A DNA stretch of 6,067 nt from an uncultured Bacilli bacterium (GTDB lineage: Bacteria > Bacillota_I > Bacilli_A > RF39 > UBA660), in contig CANQIM010000073.1 in the NCBI GenBank assembly GCA_947624075.1, forward strand, positions 1 to 6,067, written 5' to 3'. The stretch's first letter is position 1. The number at the start of each line of letters is the position of its first letter. Both the position numbers and the translations under genes were made by a program. This document shows positions 1 to 5,186 of the stretch, in pieces. Under the pieces are notes generated by a model. It was not told the DNA's origin. It worked only from the letters and a program-made list of their open reading frames with translations, and did not search any database.

Positions 1-415
1 CAACTCTTTGTCTCATGCCCCCTGATAAACTACTAGGATACTTATCCATGAATTCCCCTAAACCATACGTTTTCAAAAGCTTAATAACATAATTTTTACT
101 TTCCTCATTTAATTTACCCGTTACTTCCAAACCAACTAGGCAGTTTTCAAGTATTGTTTTCCAAAAAAATAACGAATCATCTTGTAACATATAACCAATC
201 GTTACATTCTTACCAAAGTTAAAACTACCACCAGACTTTTCCTCAAGACCTGCTAAAATTGATAGAAAAGTTGACTTTCCACAACCTGAAGGTCCAACTA
301 TCGCAATAAACTCATTTTCCAAAACATCAAAAGAAATATCATCTAAAGCAATGACTTCTCCACTTTTATCATGATATATCTTTTTTATTTTATTAACTTC
401 TAACAATTTACTCAT
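1..415 (-). CDS. ABC transporter ATP-binding protein, SsuB/TauB type (partial, C-terminus off the left edge)
   Basis: Cytoplasmic ATPase that powers an importer of the nitrate/sulfonate/taurine/pyrimidine (NrtD/SsuB/TauB/ThiZ) group. My translation from the ATG at 415 gives 138 complete codons: Walker A GPSGCGKST at residues 41-49, Q-loop Gln78 in MLQDD, and ABC signature LSGGM at 130-134 followed by RQR. Walker B, the H-loop and the C-terminal half lie beyond base 1. The start overlaps the last 8 bases of the substrate-binding protein gene (ATGAGTAA shared in two frames). No clear Shine-Dalgarno precedes it, so translation is probably coupled to that gene. The family is certain from the motifs. 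The substrate is not, because in this group ATPase sequence does not report the cargo. A permease gene would be expected next, off the window. Confidence 0.96.
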   Translation of the reverse strand, partial: MSKLLEVNKIKKIYHDKSGEVIALDDISFDVLENEFIAIVGPSGCGKSTFLSILAGLEEKSGGSFNFGKNVTIGYMLQDDSLFFWKTILENCLVGLEVTGKLNEESKNYVIKLLKTYGLGEFMDKYPSSLSGGMRQRV

Positions 416-1400
416 TATAAATCAACTTACTATAGGAAACCTTTTCTTCTAAATCTTTATTTTCAATCATAATATCTTGCAAATGATCGAAAGACTCTTC
501 ACTAAAGCTTGTTGTTTTTGGCCAAGCATCAATTTTACGGTATCTTTTTACGACTTCTTCTAAATCTTTTAAAGACGTATCTGGAAATTGATTCAAAATA
601 GCTTTTGCCACTTCTTCATCGCTATTATCATGAACAAAATCCAATCCTCTTTGAATAGCTTTTTCAAACTTTTTAATAACATCCTTATTTTCTTTTATGT
701 AGCTTTTTCTAGCACTATAAGAGGTATAAGGCACAACTCCACCCATTTCTCCAAGGCTTGCAACTACATAACCATAACCTTGCTTTTCAATATCTAAAGC
801 ATTAGGCTCAAACAAAGCAACAAAATCACCTTGACCTCCAATAAAAGCTCCACTCATAGCCGCAAAGGCAACAGATGTATCAACAAAAGTATCTTTATCA
901 GGATCAATTCCATTTTGCATAAGAGCATATTTCAATGTCATAACTGGCATACCTCCAGCACGACCACCAATTATATTTTTTCCTTTTAAATCTTCAACTG
1001 TAAAGTTATCGATTTTTTCCCTTGAAACTAAAAATGAACCATCTTTTTGTGTTAACTGCGCAAATGTTTTTAAATAATCTTTTTCTCCACCATTATAAAC
1101 ATAAATAGTTGCTTCACTTCCAGAAAAACCAATATCAGCATCACCTGACAACACTGCTGCCGTTACCTTATCAGCTCCACTTGTTAAAATTAATTCTACA
1201 TCTAATCCCTCATCTTTAAAAAAACCTTTTTCTAAAGCTACATATTGGGGAGCATAAAAAATAGTATGAGCAACTTCAGCTAAAGTAATTTTCTTAAGTT
1301 TAGTTTTATCATTATCTTTATTAAAATCAAGCATGACAGATGCAACTAAAATTAATAGTATCAAACTACATATAACATAAGTTAAAATTCTCTTTTTCAT
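408..1400 (-). CDS. ABC transporter substrate-binding protein, NMT1/THI5-like (SsuA/TauA/ThiY superfamily)
   Basis: Extracytoplasmic receptor that delivers a small ligand to the importer whose ATPase is encoded next. The protein is 330 residues. Residues 5-24 are a hydrophobic segment after MKKR, and the periplasmic-binding-protein type 2 fold begins near residue 38. Family-typical stretches are HTIFYAPQYVALEKGFF (from residue 45), LSGDADIGFSG, a VEDLKGKNIIGGRAGG segment, and GGVVPYTSY before a helical C-terminus. I start at the ATG at 1400, not the in-frame ATG at 1451: AGGAGG lies 6 bases upstream of 1400, and a promoter occupies the bases that would encode the longer N-terminus. There is no lipobox. 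The only nearby Cys (residue 11) sits inside the hydrophobic core, so the protein looks membrane-tethered or secreted, unlike most Gram-positive binding proteins. The ligand is unknown; thiamine precursor, sulfonate, taurine and riboflavin receptors share this fold. No TPP riboswitch is possible in the very short leader. Confidence 0.93.
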   Translation of the reverse strand: MKKRILTYVICSLILLILVASVMLDFNKDNDKTKLKKITLAEVAHTIFYAPQYVALEKGFFKDEGLDVELILTSGADKVTAAVLSGDADIGFSGSEATIYVYNGGEKDYLKTFAQLTQKDGSFLVSREKIDNFTVEDLKGKNIIGGRAGGMPVMTLKYALMQNGIDPDKDTFVDTSVAFAAMSGAFIGGQGDFVALFEPNALDIEKQGYGYVVASLGEMGGVVPYTSYSARKSYIKENKDVIKKFEKAIQRGLDFVHDNSDEEVAKAILNQFPDTSLKDLEEVVKRYRKIDAWPKTTSFSEESFDHLQDIMIENKDLEEKVSYSKLIYNE

Positions 1401-1406
1401 AAATTT

Positions 1407-1412
1407 CCTCCT
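1407..1412 (-). promoter_or_regulatory. Ribosome binding site of the substrate-binding protein gene
   Basis: AGGAGG on the minus strand, 6 bases before the ATG at 1400. It decides the start codon over the ATG at 1451, which has no comparable site. Confidence 0.9.
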
Positions 1413-1421
1413 AACTAAAGT

Positions 1422-1451
1422 ATTATATGAATGCTTCCTAAAAAGTGTCAT
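1422..1451 (-). promoter_or_regulatory. Sigma-70/SigA-type promoter of the ABC importer operon
   Basis: On the minus strand, ATGACA (1451-1446, 5 of 6 to TTGACA) and a perfect TATAAT (1427-1422) are separated by 18 bases. Transcription would start near 1415, just before the ribosome binding site. The leader is about 15 bases, with no room for a riboswitch or attenuator. Confidence 0.75.
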
Positions 1452-1464
1452 AAAACATGTATAT

Positions 1465-1492
1465 TTTTCAAGTAAAAAAATATAGTTATACT
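1465..1492 (+). promoter_or_regulatory. Weak candidate promoter for the GH3 gene
   Basis: TTTTCA (4 of 6) and TATACT (5 of 6) are 16 bases apart. The predicted start near 1499 would cut into the proposed ribosome binding site. An overlapping alternative -10, TATAGT at 1481-1486, would start about six bases earlier but has only a poor -35. The divergent gene needs some promoter in this 107-base gap, but the exact site is unsure. Confidence 0.25.
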
Positions 1493-1501
1493 AGGATGGT
1501 G
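1493..1501 (+). promoter_or_regulatory. Ribosome binding site of the GH3 gene
   Basis: AGGATGGTG, 6 bases before the ATG at 1508, is the best anti-16S match in this gap and supports that start. Upstream in-frame ATGs at 1457 and 1496 have no comparable site, and the residues they would add are not part of the membrane anchor. Confidence 0.6.
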
Positions 1502-1507
1502 AATGAT

Positions 1508-2908
1508 ATGAATATAAGTATTAATAAAAAAATTACTTTCTTTTTAATTGTCTTTTTAAGTATCAGTTTAGTTGTTTTAGCGTCTACTAATCTTTTAGTA
1601 AAAAAAGAAATTCCTAAATCTAAACAATTAACAGGAGTAGTTTTAAATAAGAAAAAGGAATCCTTAACTATAAAAACAAATGCTAATGAAGTTTATACTT
1701 TTAAAACTAATCAATCTAACAAAACCACTCAATCTAGTTTTTCTATTGGAGATAATATATTAATTGAATATACCGGTCTTTTAAATAAAAATGCTTCTTT
1801 ACAAGATATAACTATTCTTAATTGTCTTGAAACTTTAGAAGAAACAGATTCTAATGGTATACCACTTTCTTGGAAAGATAATGGGATTTTTAAAGATTAT
1901 TATTTATTAGCTAAAAATAAATTAGATGAGTTAACTCTAGATGAAAAAATTGGTCAACTTTTACTAGTTAAGTATCCTTCTTCTAATGGAAAAGAAGCTT
2001 TAAAAGAACATCAATTTTCTGGTTATATTTTTTTTGAAAATGATTTTAAAGATAAATCTAAAGATGAAGTAGTAGCAATGATTAATTCATTAAATGAAGT
2101 TGCAAAAATACCTCTTTTAACAGCAGTTGATGAAGAGGGTGGTGAAGTTGTTCGTGTAAGTAGTAATAAGAAACTTGCTGAAGAAAAATTTGCCTCTCCT
2201 AGTGAAATTTATAAACAAGGTGGTTTGACTGCTATTAAAGAAGATACTATTAAAAAAAGTGCTCTGCTTAAAGATTTAGGTTTAAATGTAAATCTTGCTC
2301 CTGTAGTTGATGTTTCCAATAGTGATGAAGACTATATTTATAATCGAACTCTTCAAGAAGATACAGCCAAAACGGCAGAATATGCTAAAACAGTTATTTC
2401 TGCTAGTAAAAATACTGGAGTATCTTATGTTTTAAAACATTTTCCTGGTTATGCTGACAATGAAGATACCCATACATCATCATCAACTGATGAAAGATCT
2501 CTTCAAGTAATTAAGGAAAAGGATTTACCACCTTTTGAAAGTGGCATTAATGCTTCAGCTGAAGCCGTTTTGGTAAATCATAATATTGTAAAAAATATTG
2601 ACTCTAAAAATCCAGCCTCTTTATCTGTAGAAGTTCATAATCTTCTTCGTGATGATTTAAAATTTACTGGTATAATTATGACGGATGATTTAAGTATGAA
2701 ATCAACTTCTGATATTGAAAAAAATGTTGTAAAAGCTCTTAATGCTGGTAATGATTTAGTCATTGTAGGCGATTATAATGCAGCTATTTCGCAAATAAAA
2801 AAGGCCCTTGAAGAAGATGAATTAAGCGAAAATTTACTAAATAAATTAGCTTTTCGCGTTCTTGCTTGGAAATATTATAAGGGCATTCTCTTTGAAATTC
2901 ATAAGTAA
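1508..2908 (+). CDS. Membrane-anchored glycoside hydrolase family 3 protein, NagZ-like beta-N-acetylhexosaminidase
   Basis: Predicted exo-hydrolase that removes terminal beta-GlcNAc, most likely from cell-wall glycan fragments, acting outside the cell. The protein is 466 residues from the ATG at 1508. Residues 8-29 are a hydrophobic anchor or uncleaved signal. Residues about 38-105 form a small beta-rich domain (LTGVVLNKKKESLTIKT... FSIGDNILIEYTG) resembling an OB-like fold. The GH3 barrel runs from about 130 to 455. Catalytic-site features visible are DEEGG at 208-212 and its following Arg216, KHFPG at 310-314, the Asp-x-His dyad Asp320/His322 that acts as acid/base in NagZ enzymes, and nucleophile Asp393 in MTDDLSM. 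The loop reads GYADNEDTH where classical NagZ has GHGDT...DSH, so two conserved positions differ. There is no C-terminal second domain. It is divergent to the ABC operon and upstream of the adhesin operon, with no clear terminator between. Fold assignment is secure; substrate is inferred. Confidence 0.92.
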   Translation: MNISINKKITFFLIVFLSISLVVLASTNLLVKKEIPKSKQLTGVVLNKKKESLTIKTNANEVYTFKTNQSNKTTQSSFSIGDNILIEYTGLLNKNASLQDITILNCLETLEETDSNGIPLSWKDNGIFKDYYLLAKNKLDELTLDEKIGQLLLVKYPSSNGKEALKEHQFSGYIFFENDFKDKSKDEVVAMINSLNEVAKIPLLTAVDEEGGEVVRVSSNKKLAEEKFASPSEIYKQGGLTAIKEDTIKKSALLKDLGLNVNLAPVVDVSNSDEDYIYNRTLQEDTAKTAEYAKTVISASKNTGVSYVLKHFPGYADNEDTHTSSSTDERSLQVIKEKDLPPFESGINASAEAVLVNHNIVKNIDSKNPASLSVEVHNLLRDDLKFTGIIMTDDLSMKSTSDIEKNVVKALNAGNDLVIVGDYNAAISQIKKALEEDELSENLLNKLAFRVLAWKYYKGILFEIHK

Positions 2909-3005
2909 TTGTTCTAAATTAACTGCTCCAAACCAATGAAAAAGTGCTAAAATAAATGTAGTACTTGCAAAATTGTAATTTTTGTGGTATAATATGGAAC
3001 AATTA
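2906..3005. repeat. 9-base inverted repeat flanking the adhesin promoter
   Basis: TAATTGTTC at 2906-2914 is the perfect reverse complement of GAACAATTA at 2997-3005. A third copy of the AATTGT core lies at 2971-2976, inside the promoter spacer. The arms bracket the -35/-10 region and the likely transcription start, a layout that could bind a repressor. In such AT-rich DNA a chance match of this size is possible. Confidence 0.3.
2965..2993 (+). promoter_or_regulatory. Extended -10 promoter of the adhesin-sortase operon
   Basis: TTGCAA (2965-2970) is followed after 17 bases by a perfect TATAAT (2988-2993). A TG at 2985-2986, one base before the hexamer, makes an extended -10. Transcription should start near 3000, leaving a leader of about 26 bases. 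It gives the surface-protein genes their own expression independent of the GH3 gene. Confidence 0.85.
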
Positions 3006-3011
3006 AGTGAA

Positions 3012-3018
3012 GGGGGAG
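3012..3018 (+). promoter_or_regulatory. Ribosome binding site of the thioester adhesin gene
   Basis: GGGGGAG, ending 7 bases before the ATG at 3026. This spacing favours 3026 over the in-frame ATG at 3038, although either start leaves a working signal peptide. Confidence 0.88.
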
Positions 3019-3025
3019 AATTTGG

Positions 3026-4531
3026 ATGAATTCGACAATGAAAAAAATTGCTAAAGTATTTTTATTAATGATACTTTGCCTTACAACTTTGGTGCCAACA
3101 CACTTAACAGCCAATGCCGCTGCTAAAGAAATAACTCTTGGTGATCTAGAAGTTTTACCAAGATACATTGCTGGTGTCTTAATTGATGCTAAAAAAACTA
3201 CATCTGGTGTATACGTATATTGTGTAGACAGTACAAGACCTACTGCTAAAAACACAACTGCTACTCTAGTAGGAGAAGCAAATGCTGGTGTAACAGCCAT
3301 TTTAAATAATGGTTATCCTTACAAAAGCATTACTGGTGATAAAGCCAAAGATTACTATATCACTCAAGCTGCTGTTTGGTGGTATCTAGATGATGTTACA
3401 GGAACTTCTAATTTAGGAACACAATTTAAGGTAACTGGAGAAGATGCCCAAAATTTAAGACCATATATTATTAATTTAGTTAATATAGGTAAACAAGGTT
3501 CAAACTCTTATACAACTGCTTTAACTATTGGTACGACTGATTCTAATATGACATTAGAAAATGGTTATTATGTATCAAAAGCTATTAAAGCTACAAGTAT
3601 ATCTAATATTAATAGTTACACTGTAACATTAAAAAATGCTCCAAGTGGAACAGAAATTATTAATTCTAATGGAGAACAAACTAATCAAATATCTGCAAAT
3701 GATTCATTCTATGTAAGAATTCCAGTTAGTAAAGTTACAACTACATCTCTAACTATGTCTGTAACAGCTACAGGAAAAAGTATTTTCAAAAAAGCTTATG
3801 TTTATCGTCCTGTAAATGACATGCAAGATGTTGCCGTTTTAGAAGAAGAAGTTAAATCATCAACTATTGATTTGACTTTAGCAACATCAAAAGTAACAAT
3901 AGTTAAAGTTGATTCTAAAACAGGTCTAGCTTTAGCTGGAGCTAAATTAGTTTTAAAAGATTCAACTGGTAAAGCAATTACTTCTTGGACATCAACAGTT
4001 AATGGCCATGTAATTAGAAACTTAGCTGATGGAACTTATACTGTTGAAGAGTTATCTGCTCCAAAAGGTTACAAATTAAATAAAACACCAATAAAATTTA
4101 CAATTGATGCTAATAATAAAGAAATAAAAGTAAAGGTTTCTAATGAACCTAAACAAGTAATTGTTAATATTACTAAAATTGATGCTTCTACTAATAATCC
4201 ATTAAGTGGTGCTGTATTAGTAGTAAGAGATGAAAGTGGTAATGTAATTGCTCGTTTTACAACAACAGAAAATTCCTATGTTTTAACAGATTTAGCTGAT
4301 GGAACTTATACAGTAGAAGAAGAACAAGCTCCAGCTGGATACAAAGTATCTGGAGAAAAGATTTCTTTTACAATTGATGAAGATCATTTATCTTATCAAA
4401 TAATGTTTGAAAACTATCCTGAATTTGAAGTGCCAAATACTTCTTCAAGTTCTATGTTATTTAGTTTATTAGGTATTGCAATAATCGGTCTAGGAATTAG
4501 ATTCGTATATAAACATGGACAAAATGTATAA
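3026..4531 (+). CDS. Cys-Gln thioester surface adhesin with two SpaA/CnaB isopeptide domains and a VPNTS sorting signal
   Basis: Predicted wall-anchored protein that can bind host or environmental ligands covalently through an internal thioester. It is 501 residues. The signal peptide (about 1-31) ends in a TANAAA cleavage region. The thioester domain (about 35-155) has Cys66 in YVYCVDS and Gln114 in ITQAAVWW, the TQXA signature whose side chains form the thioester. A beta-rich linker domain spans about 160-285. Two CnaB domains follow at 290-373 and 380-463, with likely isopeptide triads Lys294/Glu342/Asn373 and Lys384/Glu432/Asn463 and the usual E-x-x-AP-x-GY motif. The C-terminus is VPNTS (469-473), a hydrophobic helix (about 477-495) and a short tail with Lys496: an LPXTG-like sorting signal with Val in place of Leu and Ser in place of Gly. 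No clear pilin motif is seen, so a short monomeric adhesin is more likely than a polymerised pilus. The next gene encodes the sortase expected to anchor it. Confidence 0.94.
   Translation: MNSTMKKIAKVFLLMILCLTTLVPTHLTANAAAKEITLGDLEVLPRYIAGVLIDAKKTTSGVYVYCVDSTRPTAKNTTATLVGEANAGVTAILNNGYPYKSITGDKAKDYYITQAAVWWYLDDVTGTSNLGTQFKVTGEDAQNLRPYIINLVNIGKQGSNSYTTALTIGTTDSNMTLENGYYVSKAIKATSISNINSYTVTLKNAPSGTEIINSNGEQTNQISANDSFYVRIPVSKVTTTSLTMSVTATGKSIFKKAYVYRPVNDMQDVAVLEEEVKSSTIDLTLATSKVTIVKVDSKTGLALAGAKLVLKDSTGKAITSWTSTVNGHVIRNLADGTYTVEELSAPKGYKLNKTPIKFTIDANNKEIKVKVSNEPKQVIVNITKIDASTNNPLSGAVLVVRDESGNVIARFTTTENSYVLTDLADGTYTVEEEQAPAGYKVSGEKISFTIDEDHLSYQIMFENYPEFEVPNTSSSSMLFSLLGIAIIGLGIRFVYKHGQNV
3893..4414 (+). 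repeat. Tandem CnaB domain repeat, period 270 bases
   Basis: The two isopeptide domains are direct repeats 90 codons apart. They share an uninterrupted 20-base identity, TTAGCTGATGGAACTTATAC, at 4022-4041 and 4292-4311, coding for LADGTY. The Lys, Glu and Asn of each isopeptide triad and AP-x-GY fall at the same register. The rest has diverged, so the duplication is not recent, but the identical block could support domain loss or gain by recombination. Confidence 0.8.
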
Positions 4532-5162
4532 AAAGACAGTAAGGATCTCTCCTAACAATGTTGCCTTAATTGGTACTATAATTACATTAGTTGGAGGATT
4601 CTTTCTTTCTTATAATTACATTCAATCTAAAAAAATACTTGCTTATGAATATATGACAAATTCTTTCTACAATGGCAATGAAATCGTCAACATTACAGAA
4701 AGTGATGCTTCTATTGAACAAGTAGAAAATAATTTGCCAGAAACGGTTACTAATGACTATATAGGTTATCTTTCAATACCAAAAATAAACTTAAGAAAAG
4801 GCTTTCTTGATTTGAGGTCTAGTGAAAATGATGTTGAAAAAAATATCTTAGTAGTTAAAGGTTCAACATATCCAGATGTTGAAAAAGGTAATTTAATATT
4901 AGCTGGTCATTCAGGCACTGGCTGGAAAGCCTTCTTCAAAGATTTATACAAATTAAACGTTAATGATGAATTATATGTAGATTATAAAAATAAAAAATAT
5001 ACATATAAAATTACAAATATTTATAAACAAGAAAAAGTAGGAACAGTTGCTATCTATCGTGATTATGATAAAACAACTCTTACTTTGATTACTTGTACAA
5101 ATTTTGATTCTAAAACACAAACAATTTATATTTCTGAATTAGTTAGTGTTGTAGATGAATAA
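4515..5162 (+). CDS. Sortase family transpeptidase, probably dedicated to the upstream adhesin
   Basis: Membrane-bound cysteine transpeptidase expected to cut a sorting signal and join the protein to the cell wall. It is 215 residues. A basic N-terminus precedes one membrane helix (about 14-34), a linker rich in Asn, Glu and Ser follows, and the sortase beta-barrel runs from about 80 (YIGYLSIPKINL) to the end. Catalytic His132 lies in LAGHSGTG and Cys194 in LTLITCTN. The Arg that normally opens the strand after the Cys is not seen: the segment reads SKTQTIYISEL, placing Gln202 at or near that position. The ATG at 4515 overlaps the adhesin gene by 17 bases. An in-frame ATG at 4524 would overlap by 8 (ATGTATAA). 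Neither has a good ribosome binding site, so translational coupling is likely and the start is uncertain by three residues. The class cannot be fixed by eye; the small single-anchor layout fits class D/E-like housekeeping or accessory enzymes. Confidence 0.93.
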   Translation: MDKMYKKTVRISPNNVALIGTIITLVGGFFLSYNYIQSKKILAYEYMTNSFYNGNEIVNITESDASIEQVENNLPETVTNDYIGYLSIPKINLRKGFLDLRSSENDVEKNILVVKGSTYPDVEKGNLILAGHSGTGWKAFFKDLYKLNVNDELYVDYKNKKYTYKITNIYKQEKVGTVAIYRDYDKTTLTLITCTNFDSKTQTIYISELVSVVDE

Positions 5163-5172
5163 AAAATTAAAT

Positions 5173-5178
5173 AGGGGG
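5173..5178 (+). promoter_or_regulatory. Ribosome binding site of the five-helix membrane protein gene
   Basis: AGGGGG ends 8 bases before the ATG at 5187. The closer ATG at 5182 reads into TGA after two codons, so 5187 is the start. Confidence 0.85.
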
Positions 5179-5186
5179 TTGATGGT

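Noticed and set aside
588..797. Plus-strand open frame of 69 codons inside the binding-protein gene
   Set aside because: It lies antisense to a well-supported gene, has no ribosome binding site and gives a low-complexity Phe/Ile/Asn-rich product, as expected of the complement of AT-rich coding DNA.
1401..1507. TPP or other riboswitch for the THI5-like importer
   Set aside because: The predicted leader is about 15 bases, and no conserved riboswitch core was seen in either direction.
2942..2966. Hairpin AAGTGCT/AGTACTT as a terminator for the GH3 gene
   Set aside because: The stem has only 7 pairs including a G-U and an 11-base loop, is not followed by a U-run on the plus strand, and runs into the -35 of the next promoter. 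Only the minus strand has a T-run after it, and no minus-strand gene ends there.
2947..3300. Minus-strand open frame of 117 codons over the adhesin promoter and signal peptide
   Set aside because: It is antisense to the strongest promoter and a clear gene, and the product has no recognisable domain.
3026..4531. Adhesin as the backbone of a sortase-built pilus
   Set aside because: The CnaB domains resemble pilin domains, but no clear pilin Lys motif is visible, and there is only one substrate gene and one sortase gene here.
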